Assembly: GCF_000332095.2 (NCBI RefSeq)
Contig: NZ_KI913949.1
Coordinates: 1,272,291-1,336,290 of the forward strand
Length of the DNA stretch: 64,000 nucleotides
Direction: 5' to 3'
Source of the DNA: Leptolyngbya sp. PCC 6406
GTDB taxonomy: Bacteria > Cyanobacteriota > Cyanobacteriia > Phormidesmidales > Phormidesmidaceae
Below are positions 1 through 7,858 of this stretch, in pieces. The notes below the pieces were generated by a model. That model ran no database searches. It saw nothing but the letters and a program-made list of their open reading frames with translations, and was not told the origin of the DNA. Every line of letters begins with the position of its first letter. Position 1 is the first letter of the stretch. A program made the position numbers and the translations under genes.

Positions 1-40
1 AAGTGGGGGTCAAAACTCCAGATCCGAAGATGGGCAACGG

Positions 41-811
41 TTACAGGCTGTCCAACTGGGTTTTGAGTTCTTCCAACTCGGCATCTACCGCCTGGTCTTG
101 AGGGGCGGCCACGGGCTCGTCAGAAGCGGGCAGCGAGGATTGGCCGACGGACCCACCCGCCAGTTGGGCCTTCATGGCCGCCAGTTCATCATCCACATTG
201 CCACCGGATTCTAGGGCCGCAAATTGGCTCTCTAGATCGGCTCCCGCCAACTCTGATGCAGCCTGGGATTTGGCCTCCATCATCAACACCTTTTCTTCCA
301 TGCGCTCAAAGGCTCCCATGGCACTGCCAGTACTCATCTGGCCCATGGTGCTTTGCAATTGCTCGTTGGCCTTCGCGGCGCTGACCCGAGCCTTCAGCAT
401 GTCCTTCTTGGTCTTAGCTTCGGAGATCTTGCTCTCTAGGCCAATCAGGCTTTTCTTGAGCTGGTCTACCTGGGTGACTTGGCCGTCCAGTTGGGTCTTG
501 AGGGAGGCAGCGGTGTCGGTGTTCGCCTTCTTACGGCTCAGGGCTTCCCGCGCTAGGCTCTCATCACCCTTTTGCAGGGCCAGTTGTGCCCGTTGGTGCC
601 AGGTATTGGACTCGGACTGGGCCTTCTCGTATTGCTGTTGAACTCGCTTTTGGGAGGCGATCGCCTGGGCCACGGCCTGACGCATTTGGATTAAATCCTC
701 CTGCATGTCGATAATGGCTTGATCTAGGATTTTTTCTGGATCTTCGGCGGCGCTAACGGCGGCGTTCAGGTTGGAGCGAACAACTCGGCTGACTCGATCA
801 AACAACCCCAT
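41..811 (-). CDS. vipp1: PspA/IM30 family membrane-remodelling protein (Vipp1-type)
   Basis: The 256-residue product begins MGLFDRVSRVVRSNLNA, the N-terminal amphipathic helix typical of PspA/IM30, followed by an almost wholly helical coiled-coil body (about residues 25-215) rich in Glu, Lys, Gln and Ala. After a Gly/Ser/Pro linker a short acidic helix ends in ELEELKTQLDSL. That separate C-terminal helix is the feature that distinguishes Vipp1 from PspA, so Vipp1 is preferred, though PspA is not excluded. Family members form ESCRT-III-like rings on the inner and thylakoid membranes and support membrane maintenance and thylakoid biogenesis. An in-frame upstream start 30 codons earlier exists, but the ATG at 811 is preceded by GGAAGGAAA at good spacing and matches the family N-terminus. 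The gene appears monocistronic, with about 500 bp of repeat-bearing DNA before the next gene. Confidence 0.9.
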   Translation of the reverse strand: MGLFDRVSRVVRSNLNAAVSAAEDPEKILDQAIIDMQEDLIQMRQAVAQAIASQKRVQQQYEKAQSESNTWHQRAQLALQKGDESLAREALSRKKANTDTAASLKTQLDGQVTQVDQLKKSLIGLESKISEAKTKKDMLKARVSAAKANEQLQSTMGQMSTGSAMGAFERMEEKVLMMEAKSQAASELAGADLESQFAALESGGNVDDELAAMKAQLAGGSVGQSSLPASDEPVAAPQDQAVDAELEELKTQLDSL

Positions 812-1193
812 GACTCTGAGTTTCCTTCCAATGTATGTGTGACTCGTCGGAGGGTATCCTTTCGCAGGGATGCTACGCACCAATGCGTTGGGTCCGTGCA
901 ATGTGGAACGCTTAGGCAGTCCCTAGACTCCCAGGCTGGCACCTAGACAGCAGGATGCCCACACCTTAGCCTTATACCCGGCGGTCGGCCCGGTTTCCTT
1001 AACCCTTTGAGAGAAACCCCTTGGGCGGCAGGTCACTGCCTGTCTCTAGTCTTAGCACATGGCTCTAAAGCTGCCCCTATCTCTGCTGTATGGCTTTGGT
1101 CAATTTCTGGCTTTCCTGGTTCCCAGGCTCTGCCTGGGAATCCTCCCCGAGGCTCTGCCTTGTCGTTAGAAAACGGCAAGGATTTACGCCCTG

Positions 1194-1346
1194 CGGTACT
1201 GGTACTGTGCGGCGTAAATACCCTGGCCGTTCTATCGTGGCACACCTCGGCCCCTCACCCTAGCCCTCTCCCACGGGGAGAGGGGACCGGAGAATGTTGG
1301 GCTGGTGCGACAGAATAGTAATCCTATTTCAGCCTAGGTGTACTAG
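1194..1346 (-). repeat. 150-bp dispersed element with CTAG ends, copy 1
   Basis: One of four copies in the window (others near 12011, 12891 and 32057). In the reverse orientation it reads from CTAGTACACCTAGGCTG through a conserved core with CCAGCCCAAC, a GGGGAGAGGG hairpin and GAGGGGCCGAGTGTGCC, ending near GTACT. No coding potential is seen. The length, dispersed copies and near-symmetric CTAGTAC/AGTACTAG ends suggest a non-autonomous mobile element. Its outer end overlaps the thrC stop codon. Confidence 0.7.
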
Positions 1347-2464
1347 AGGCCCATGGCCTGGGCGATCGCATCTAGGGTGGCGGGGATTCCCGTTTTGACC
1401 CCATTCTCGCCGTGGGTGATGGCCACATCGGGATCCTTGAGGCCATTGCCCGTGAGGACGCAGACGACGGTGGCTCCGGTGGGTACCTGATCCTTGACCT
1501 TGAACAAACCTGCTACGGAGGCGGCGCTGGCGGGTTCGCAAAAAATGCCCTCTTCCTGGGCTAGGAAGCGGTAGGCGGCGAGGATCTCATCGTCGGTGAC
1601 GGCGTTGAAGGCTCCCTGGCTGGCGTCGCGGACCGCCACCGCCTGATTCCAACTGGCGGGGTTGCCGATGCGGATGGCGGTGGCTAGGGTATCTGGGGCA
1701 TGGACAGGGTGGCCTAGCACTAGAGGAGCGGCTCCGGCGGCCTGAAAGCCCATCATTTGGGGCAGGCGACGGCAGCGGCCTTCTCGATGGTATTCACAGA
1801 AGCCCATCCAGTAGGCGGTGATATTGCCTGCATTGCCAACGGGAATGCAGAGCCAGTCTGGGGCGTCCCCGAGGGCGTCTACGACTTCAAAGGCGGCGGT
1901 TTTCTGCCCTTCTAAACGATAGGGATTGACGGAGTTCACTAGGGTAACGGGGTACTGGTCTGCCATCTGGCGCACTAGGGCAAGGGCATCGTCGAAGTTG
2001 CCTTGAATGGCTAGGACTTCAGCGCCGTAGAGCAATGCCTGGGCCAGTTTACCTAGGGCAATATAGCCGTCGGGCACTACTACATAGGCCCGCATTCCTC
2101 CCCGGCGGGCATAGGCGGCGGCAGCGGCGGAGGTGTTGCCGGTGCTAGCGCAGATGACGGCTTCGGCTCCTGCTTCTTTGGCCTTGGATACGGCCATGGT
2201 CATGCCCCGGTCTTTGAAGCTGCCGGTGGGGTTGAGTCCATCATATTTGACAAGAACCTGGACTTGGCGACCGATGCGCTGGGCGATGGCGGGGGCGGGG
2301 ATCAGCGGGGTATTGCCTTCGTTGAGGGTGACAATGGGAGTGCGATCGCTGATGGGCAGGTAGTTCGCATAGTGGCGCATCAATCCCCCCCAGCCTTGGT
2401 GGGCTGGAGGTGTGGGGGCGGAAGGGGGGGCGGTTGTTACAGCCGAATCTACACTCAGGGTCAC
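1343..2464 (-). CDS. thrC: threonine synthase
   Basis: This 373-residue protein is a fold-type II PLP enzyme that converts O-phospho-L-homoserine to L-threonine, the last step of threonine synthesis. The PLP lysine is visible as Lys84 in [11 protein letters not shown], the phosphate-binding serine/asparagine loop as [14 protein letters not shown], and a second glycine-rich segment as [11 protein letters not shown]. Length fits the shorter bacterial ThrC class. The N-terminal 20 residues are Ser/Pro/Ala-rich and probably unstructured. The TAG stop lies in the terminal CTAG of a 150-bp dispersed element, so the final residue context was probably set by that insertion. The DNA upstream to 2917 contains dispersed repeats and no obvious partner gene. 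Confidence 0.95.
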   Translation of the reverse strand: MTLSVDSAVTTAPPSAPTPPAHQGWGGLMRHYANYLPISDRTPIVTLNEGNTPLIPAPAIAQRIGRQVQVLVKYDGLNPTGSFKDRGMTMAVSKAKEAGAEAVICASTGNTSAAAAAYARRGGMRAYVVVPDGYIALGKLAQALLYGAEVLAIQGNFDDALALVRQMADQYPVTLVNSVNPYRLEGQKTAAFEVVDALGDAPDWLCIPVGNAGNITAYWMGFCEYHREGRCRRLPQMMGFQAAGAAPLVLGHPVHAPDTLATAIRIGNPASWNQAVAVRDASQGAFNAVTDDEILAAYRFLAQEEGIFCEPASAASVAGLFKVKDQVPTGATVVCVLTGNGLKDPDVAITHGENGVKTGIPATLDAIAQAMGL

Positions 2465-2636
2465 GGGTTACCTACTACGCAATCACTAGTTTTTGGCGAT
2501 GATTTGAACCCTTGTCCATTTTGGGAGCTGGGTTTAACTCGGACTGGGACCAGCCCAGAGCCGTTGTTTTCTCAGTTTACCGCGCTGTCTTAGCGGCCCG
2601 GTGTCTATGTTGAGGTTTAGGGTTTGGGGGGGTGAG

Positions 2637-2800
2637 GGGGTAGGGGCGCGGTTTCCGCGCCCAATGCAGGATGTGACAGGTGGTAGGAGTTTTGAGTTTT
2701 GAATTTTGAATTCAATGTCCCGTAGGGTGCATAACGCTAAGGCGCGGCTTTGCCCCTGCGAAGCAATGCACCGCAGGTGACAGAACCGTAGGGTGGGCAT
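2637..2800. repeat. intergenic repeat cluster (GCGCGG block, TTTTGAG tract, GGTGGGC hairpin)
   Basis: Contains GGGGCGCGGTTTCCGCGCCC followed by AATGCAGGATG, a tandem TTTTGAG/TTTTGAA tract near 2693-2713, a GTAGGGTGCATAACGC segment with a matching GCATTGC-type partner, and GGTGGGCATCGCCCACC near 2792-2808. Each piece recurs elsewhere (17.2-17.4, 22.8, 26.0-26.3, 27.7-28.0 kb; the last one also near 7672). No gene is seen between thrC and the ATPase gene ending at 3002. Confidence 0.75.
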
Positions 2801-2916
2801 CGCCCACCAATCCAGGTATCACGCCGTAGGGAACGGTGTGTTGTAGATTGCGTAGCTTGGGTCGAGGAACGTTCGTGCAGCGTCGCCGACAGAAGAAAAC
2901 CCAACAATCTCTGCCC

Positions 2917-2982
2917 AGGGGACGGGTTCCTAGGGGGGAGGCTGGCTACGGAGTAAGGTCATCGCCTAGGAACCCGTCCCCT
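2917..2982 (+). repeat. 66-bp palindromic element, copy 1
   Basis: Perfect 18-bp inverted arms, AGGGGACGGGTTCCTAGG and its complement, enclose a 30-bp centre containing GGCTGGCTACGGAGTAAGG. The same element lies at 6827-6892 in the same orientation and at 7500-7565 in the opposite orientation. Folded as RNA it would give a very strong stem. It sits just beyond the 3' end of the ATPase gene ending at 3002 and could stop transcription there, but no T-tract follows. Confidence 0.8.
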
Positions 2983-3001
2983 ACCCCATGGGGGGATGGG
3001 C

Positions 3002-5524
3002 TCAGTAGCGGCCTGCGGCCACGCCCTCGACATAGTGGCGGAAGAGGGGGATCTGGAATTGGGGGGAGCCCTGGGGGTCTAGCGCTAGGATGTCCCGCTG
3101 GATTAGGCGCTGGAGGGTGGGCTGGGAGTCGGGGGAGAGGGTGGTTTGGGTGACCAGGTGTAGCAGCAGGGCTTGCTCTGGGTCGGGCAAGGTCTCAAAG
3201 CGCTCCCGCAGGACTTCGCCGCCCCGCTCGATCACCTTGGGCAGGATGGCGGTGATGTCGGCGGGGATGGCTTGGTAGCCCCGCTCCCTGGCTTGGCGAC
3301 GGTTCAGATCTTCGACGAGGACGAGGCAGGTGAGTTGGAGGTAGTAGGGCTGGCAGTGGGTCAGGTGCAGGATGGTCTCCACCGCCGCTGGGGTGTAGAT
3401 GTCAGGGAAGCCCTCAATGGGGTTTTGCACCAGGGCGCGGGCTTCCGGCTCTTCTAAATAGCTGAGCTTGAGGGATTGGGCATTGATTAGATAGTCGCTC
3501 CAGTAGGCTTCGAGTTCGTGGCGGGCGCGGGAACCACTGAAGAGAACGATCCATTGCTGTTGGTGCTGGATGATGTAGCGCAGAAAGTTCAGCGGTGCCC
3601 GACTGCCGGTGGCGTTGACCACTTCACTGAAGCGATCGAATTCGTCTAGGCACAGCAAGAACCGCTTGCCCCGGTGGGTCTGCTCGATGGTGGTGAACCA
3701 GTTCTGCAAGGCGGCGAAGGGATCACGTTCTAGGGCTTCGAGGTCTGGAGCTGGCAGGGTGAGGTTGCGGCCCTGCCGTGCCGCCTGCTGGATGGCACTG
3801 ACCAAAAACTGGGCGGTGCCCTGGAGGGTGACGGTCATGCCTAACCCTTGCACGTCTACCAGCAGGGGCACCAGGTCGGGACCGACCCGCTGGGGCAGAT
3901 ATTTCAGGGCGGAGGTTTTGCCGGTGCGGCGACCGCCATAGAGCAACAGTGTCGGGGGCTGGCTGGCGGTGGCCAGGGTTTCGATTTCTCGAAACAGGTC
4001 TTGGCGACCCCGGAACCGCAGCCCTGCCGTGGTGGGGTCTAGGGCGGCACCGGCCACATACACCGCTGGGATTTCAGAGGCCCGCAGGGCTTGATCCTTG
4101 AGGGTGGCCTGGGCGGTGGTGAGTAGCCCCAGCCATTGCTCCACAATGCCGCCATAGGTGGTGGCCAGGGCCGGGGACTGCTGGGCTAATTCCTGTTTCA
4201 GGCGCTGCACCTGCTGGATTACTGGCCCCAGGGCTTCCCATTGGCGATAGGTGGAGGTCATCTCCGTTGCGGCCCGCACCCCCTGGCTGAGGTCGAGGAA
4301 CTGGGGCAACAGTGGCCCTACCTGGGGCGGCGGTGGCGAGGGAATCCAAGCCAACTCCCCGGCCATGGCCCCCATCTGCGCCACGGTCTGACACCCCGCC
4401 AGTCGATCCACGGCAATCTCCGCCATGGCCACTGCTGCGACCCGCTGCTGGTTGGTGGAGGTAATCAGGTAGTCGATGGTCTGCTGCGCCGCCACGGGGT
4501 TGGTGCGGTGGGCCTGGGCAATGAACTCCGCCATAAAGGGCAGGGGCAGGTAGATCAATTCATCAAACCGAGGGGGTAACCACCGCAACCCCTTGGCCGC
4601 CTGTTCTTCTGGAAGCACCCACCCCAGCCCCACCATCCACAGCAACTCCGGTAGCCAAAACCAGACCCGCAGTACCCCCAAGATGATCGTGACACCGACT
4701 GCGACACCGCTTGCGACACCGACTGCGACACCGCTTGCGACACCGACTGCGACACCAAATACGACACCGACTGCGACACCGACTGCGACACCGACTGCAA
4801 CACCAAATGCGACACCGCTTGCGACACCGCTTGCGACACCGACTGCGACAATGCCTGCGACACTGAATGCGGCACCGATTGCTGCGACACCAACTGCGAC
4901 ACCGATTGCGATACTGAATGCGACACTGCCTGGGGCACCGATTGCTGCGAGACCGATTTCTGGCATACCGAGTGCGATCCCAATTGCAATAAAGACGATT
5001 GCAACGAAGACGATTTCTCCCAAGGGCGAATGGCCAATTATTTGCTGCCCAATGAAGTTACTTAAACCTGACATAAACTGCAAATCCGATCTAAACTGCA
5101 CTGCAATCCCTAGAATGATAAAAACAGTGCTTAATGCTAGTAGTACTATTCTTCTCAAGCGATGTAGCTTTTGGATACTTAGGTGAGCAACAACTAGCCC
5201 TACTACCAAACCCAGGAGAAACAACCCACTCTCTGACCAGTTAAAAGGTTTAGCCCAGATGGAATAGGGCACGGCCACTAGCACCGCTGCCACTAGGGGC
5301 AACACCGCCGCCAGCAACCACACTTGACTGGTATAGCGGGCCAAGGCTGGTTTAGTGGCAAACTCTGCCTGTTTACAGAAGGGGTTCGTGTCGAGTTCTA
5401 GCTCCGGGTGCAGGGTGCGCAGCCAGCGCCGCAGGGTAAAGGGTTTGAAATAGATCCAATAGAGCAACCGCAGACATTCCCCCAGGTAGGTGATTGCCCC
5501 TTGCCAGCGTGTTTCTTGGATCAT
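3002..5524 (-). CDS. multi-pass membrane AAA ATPase with G-V-A-[V/S] repeat region
   Basis: The 840-residue product has three parts. Residues about 60-175 hold several hydrophobic helices. Residues about 180-290 are a low-complexity membrane-like stretch built of GVAV and GVAS tetrapeptides. The C-terminal half is a cytosolic P-loop ATPase with Walker A YGGRRTGKTSALKYL and Walker B FLLCLDEFDRFSE, then a downstream SGSRARHE segment resembling a sensor/arginine region and a winged-helix-like tail. It resembles archaeal-type/ORC-like AAA ATPases found as tandem genes in cyanobacteria, whose function is unknown. The start is taken at ATG 5524, which shares one base with the stop of the upstream ATPase (TAATG). 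An in-frame start 20 codons earlier would lie inside that gene. Translational coupling implies the two ATPases act together. Confidence 0.85.
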   Translation of the reverse strand: MIQETRWQGAITYLGECLRLLYWIYFKPFTLRRWLRTLHPELELDTNPFCKQAEFATKPALARYTSQVWLLAAVLPLVAAVLVAVPYSIWAKPFNWSESGLFLLGLVVGLVVAHLSIQKLHRLRRIVLLALSTVFIILGIAVQFRSDLQFMSGLSNFIGQQIIGHSPLGEIVFVAIVFIAIGIALGMPEIGLAAIGAPGSVAFSIAIGVAVGVAAIGAAFSVAGIVAVGVASGVASGVAFGVAVGVAVGVAVGVVFGVAVGVASGVAVGVASGVAVGVTIILGVLRVWFWLPELLWMVGLGWVLPEEQAAKGLRWLPPRFDELIYLPLPFMAEFIAQAHRTNPVAAQQTIDYLITSTNQQRVAAVAMAEIAVDRLAGCQTVAQMGAMAGELAWIPSPPPPQVGPLLPQFLDLSQGVRAATEMTSTYRQWEALGPVIQQVQRLKQELAQQSPALATTYGGIVEQWLGLLTTAQATLKDQALRASEIPAVYVAGAALDPTTAGLRFRGRQDLFREIETLATASQPPTLLLYGGRRTGKTSALKYLPQRVGPDLVPLLVDVQGLGMTVTLQGTAQFLVSAIQQAARQGRNLTLPAPDLEALERDPFAALQNWFTTIEQTHRGKRFLLCLDEFDRFSEVVNATGSRAPLNFLRYIIQHQQQWIVLFSGSRARHELEAYWSDYLINAQSLKLSYLEEPEARALVQNPIEGFPDIYTPAAVETILHLTHCQPYYLQLTCLVLVEDLNRRQARERGYQAIPADITAILPKVIERGGEVLRERFETLPDPEQALLLHLVTQTTLSPDSQPTLQRLIQRDILALDPQGSPQFQIPLFRHYVEGVAAGRY
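4690..4880. repeat. 12-bp coding tandem repeat (unit GCGACACCGACT)
   Basis: A degenerate array of GCGACACCGACT and GCGACACCGCTT units runs through the membrane ATPase gene and fades out toward 4990. Because the unit is 12 bp, gain or loss of copies leaves the frame intact and changes the protein by G-V-A-V or G-V-A-S tetrapeptides. The other frames stay open across the array only because of its periodic composition. Confidence 0.85.
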
Positions 5525-6645
5525 TAGTTTCCCATTCCAAATGTCTCTAAAATTTCGCGAATAACATTTCTCAGCCAAGCCCATTGGGACTGGGTAATGA
5601 TGCCCATTGCCAGCAGCAGCACAATCAACGGCACCATCGCCCCCGGCCCCAACTTCAAGATCCGCTCCAGCCCATTAAAGCCACGGCTGAGGCAATTCCC
5701 CAGCACTCGGGGTAGACCAAACACCAGCCATTGACACCATCGGGGCCAATAGCGGGGCTGGCGGAGTTCCCTCTGGAGGCGCTGGGCTTCTAGGGCAAAT
5801 CGCTGCTGTGCCCAGGTTTCGGGCTTGTCGAGCTGGGCCGCTTCCCACAGGGCTAGGGCCGCCATCTGCAACAACAGGGGATGTTTGCGGCCCCATTGCA
5901 AGGCAGTTTCCTGGGCAGCGGGGGACAGGGCGGGGTGGGCCGGGTCGGGTAAGGTGACGACCTGGCGGGCTTCGGGATCGGAGAAGCACTCTAGCCTGCT
6001 AACCTGTCCCAGGTTGAAAAATGCCGAGGTGAGTTGATAGTCCCGGCGATATTCATCCAGCAACCGACGAGAGGCGGTGATCAGCATTAGATCGCTGTTG
6101 TTCATCAAGGTGCGGAGGCTGTCGTAGAAGTCGTCCTGGAAAACGGCGCGATGGGCAAACAGGGCTTCAAATTCATCCAGACACAGCACCGGCAACACCC
6201 CCGCTGCCCGACTCTGGCGCACCGCCGCCCCAAAGTCGGGGCGATCTAGCCGTCGCTCCCGCCAGATGGCCCGCCATTCCTCTGGGTAGTGGGGGTGGCT
6301 GTCTAAGAGGGTGCGGGCGATCGCTTGGTACAGGCTGCGCTCCTCGGTGCAGGGGGCTCCCTGGAGACTGAGGTAAATCACGGCGTAGGCGTGGCGATGC
6401 TCTGGGGGTAACCGCTGGGGCCAGGTTTGGTAAAAGTGATAGAGCAGGGAGGACTTGCCAATGCGGCGCTCTCCCACCACGTTGACGCTGGTGGGTTGGG
6501 AGGTTCCGGCCATCCGGTTGATCAGGGTTTGCAGCTCGTCCGCGCGCCCCACAAAACTCTGGGGCGACTGAATCATTGGCCCTGCCACAAAGGGGCAGGG
6601 GGTGGGCGGGGGTGGGGACATCAGGGCATTACCCAGGGAATCCAT
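5524..6645 (-). CDS. AAA ATPase with C-terminal membrane anchor
   Basis: A 373-residue P-loop ATPase. After a Pro-rich leader, FVGRADELQTLINRM marks the start of the ATPase domain. Walker A is VVGERRIGKSSLLYH (Lys64) and Walker B is VLPVLCLDEFEALF (Asp157-Glu158). A hydrophobic segment near residues 343-362 (PLIVLLLAMGIITQ) would tether it to the membrane through its C-terminus. It is the upstream partner of the repeat-bearing membrane ATPase, with stop and start sharing an A. The family resembles STAND/archaeal-type ATPases used in signalling and conflict systems, but no effector domain is visible. A later in-frame ATG at 6576 (MIQSPQSFVGR) is a possible alternative start. Confidence 0.85.
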   Translation of the reverse strand: MDSLGNALMSPPPPTPCPFVAGPMIQSPQSFVGRADELQTLINRMAGTSQPTSVNVVGERRIGKSSLLYHFYQTWPQRLPPEHRHAYAVIYLSLQGAPCTEERSLYQAIARTLLDSHPHYPEEWRAIWRERRLDRPDFGAAVRQSRAAGVLPVLCLDEFEALFAHRAVFQDDFYDSLRTLMNNSDLMLITASRRLLDEYRRDYQLTSAFFNLGQVSRLECFSDPEARQVVTLPDPAHPALSPAAQETALQWGRKHPLLLQMAALALWEAAQLDKPETWAQQRFALEAQRLQRELRQPRYWPRWCQWLVFGLPRVLGNCLSRGFNGLERILKLGPGAMVPLIVLLLAMGIITQSQWAWLRNVIREILETFGMGN

Positions 6646-6731
6646 ACCCTAGAGTATCCTCAGATTGTCTGGGGGAGTCCCCTGCAAGGGTGCATCGCTA
6701 GCGCGGATGCACCCTACAACCGAATCTCTGC

Positions 6732-6826
6732 CCAGTGGGCGTAGGCTGGGTCAAACGAAGTGAGACCCAGCATCAGGATAGGCTTGCTGGGTCGGTGTGC
6801 CTTGACCCAGCCGACAAATTTTGCCC
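6732..6826 (+). repeat. GCTGGGTC hairpin repeat, copy 1
   Basis: The segment GTGGGCGTAGGCTGGGTC through ACCCAGCCGACAAATTTTGCCC recurs as a near-exact reverse complement at about 33802-33896. It contains two nested hairpins, GGGTCnnnGACCC and GCTGGGTCnnnGACCCAGC. It lies directly beside copy 2 of the 66-bp palindromic element. Noncoding. Confidence 0.75.
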
Positions 6827-6892
6827 AGGGGACGGGTTCCTAGGGGGGAGGCTGGCTACGGAGTAAAGTCATGGTCTAGGAACCCGTCCCCT
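6827..6892 (+). repeat. 66-bp palindromic element, copy 2
   Basis: Same 18-bp arms and nearly the same centre as the copy at 2917 (GGAGTAAAGTCATGG in place of GGAGTAAGGTCATCG). The arm next to the right end carries one difference from perfect symmetry (TCTAGG for CCTAGG). Confidence 0.8.
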
Positions 6893-7064
6893 TTGCCTAG
6901 GCTACCCCTGGTGCCTAGGCTCCGCCTGGGCACCCCCCGCTGAGGCTCTGCCTCCCGATCCCAGGCGGCAGAGCCAGCCCCCGTAGACCCGCAGCCATCG
7001 GCACCACATTGAGATGCACCCCTGCGATCGCTGTATAATGTCAGCAGCCTTCATGCTTGCTGCC

Positions 7065-7277
7065 ATGACTTCTCAACAACTCGAAGAGCGCTCCCAGCAC
7101 CTCGAAGCGCGAGTTGCAGCCCTAGAAACAGAACTGGCGCAGCTCAGGCAGGTGTTGTCTGCATTTCTGCAAAAGCCAACCCCCTGGTGGTCAGCGATCT
7201 CAGGCAGCTTTGAAAACGATCCTACCTTTGATGCCGCGATCACCTTTGGGCAAGACTGGCGCAAGACCGCCGATTAG
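7065..7277 (+). CDS. small antitoxin-like protein, partner of a lost VapC
   Basis: A 70-residue acidic protein starting MTSQQLEERSQHLEAR. Residues 1-40 form a leucine-heptad coiled coil, followed by PWWSAISGSFENDPTF and a short helical tail ending WRKTAD. This layout (coiled coil, then W-W-x-x-I-x-G-x-F and a D-rich tail) is common in cyanobacterial proteins encoded just upstream of PIN-domain toxins. The remnant of such a toxin follows four bases after this stop codon. An upstream in-frame ATG at 7014 would add an unlikely Cys/Met-rich leader, so 7065 is preferred. It is probably an orphan antitoxin now. Confidence 0.65.
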   Translation: MTSQQLEERSQHLEARVAALETELAQLRQVLSAFLQKPTPWWSAISGSFENDPTFDAAITFGQDWRKTAD

Positions 7278-7281
7278 GTAG

Positions 7282-7401
7282 CCCGCTGCGGATCTGAAAA
7301 TTGCTGCGATCGCGATTTCACTCCAAGCAACTCTTTTGACCCGCAACACCTCAGATTTTAAGCAAGTAGCAGACTTGTTAGTTGAAGACTGGTCAGCATA
7401 A
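7282..7401 (+). pseudogene. C-terminal remnant of a VapC-type PIN toxin
   Basis: Translation from 7291 to the TAA at 7399 gives DLKIAAIAISLQATLLTRN followed by TSDFKQVADLLVEDWSA. This matches the end of VapC PIN domains (D-L-x-I-A-A-x-A, then a-T-L-v-T-R-N-t-x-D-F, then L-x-x-E-D-W). The acidic residues of the third and fourth active-site positions fall in this part. The first 90 or so residues are absent and an in-frame TAG at 7279 closes the frame, so it cannot encode a toxin. Its place right after the antitoxin indicates an internal deletion of a vapBC pair. Confidence 0.75.
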
Positions 7402-7499
7402 TAGGCATTAGTGCTATCTCTACCATAGCTGCGATCGCCCTGCGCGCAGTGAGGCCCACCAACCCATTGATACAATAATGAAGCCATAACCTTTGACCC

Positions 7500-7565
7500 A
7501 GGGGACGGGTTCCTAGGCCACAGTTTTACTTCGTAGCCAGCCCCCTTTCTAGGAACCCGTACCCT
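7500..7565 (-). repeat. 66-bp palindromic element, copy 3 (opposite orientation)
   Basis: The arms AGGGGACGGGTTCCTAGG and TCTAGGAACCCGTACCCT enclose a centre that reads GGGGGCTGGCTACGAAGTAA on the minus strand, i.e. the centre of copies 1 and 2 reversed. Because the arms are inverted repeats, this is simply an insertion in the other orientation. A GGTGGGCATCGCCCACC hairpin follows near 7672. No gene is seen between 7402 and 7858. Confidence 0.75.
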
Positions 7566-7858
7566 TCGCCTAGCAGGACTGGTGGGGTAGATTGGGCGCT
7601 GCACCCCCTAAATCCGTGGGGAGAGATCGCTCTTCATGCAGCAGGTGAACTCCGAAGTAGCTTAAGCGTAGGGTGGGCATCGCCCACCGTAGATCAGCAG
7701 CCCCCACAAAAATTCGCAGAGCCGCCCCGGAGGCTCCCAGCCGCTAGCCAGGGGCCAGGACGATCGCTTTGTAGCAGAACGCTCGAAATCCAAGGCCAAG
7801 GTTGTTTAGACTGAACGATGGGCCAAAGGTGACCCTTCACCACGCCGCATCATTCGCC

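Noticed and set aside
2490-2600. Possible tRNA suggested by GATTTGAACCC
   Set aside because: No acceptor stem or CCA-proximal pairing could be built around it, and the anticodon arm is absent.
4555-5186. Open frames of Ser-Gln-Ser-Val type (minus) and Ala-Thr-Pro type (plus) across the tandem repeat
   Set aside because: They exist only because a 12-bp repeat leaves several frames open. The frame with Walker motifs downstream is the gene.
7500-7565. Possible invertible centre of the 66-bp palindromic element
   Set aside because: Since the arms are inverted repeats, a copy inserted in the opposite orientation looks identical to a centre inversion. No invertase or mixed state is visible.
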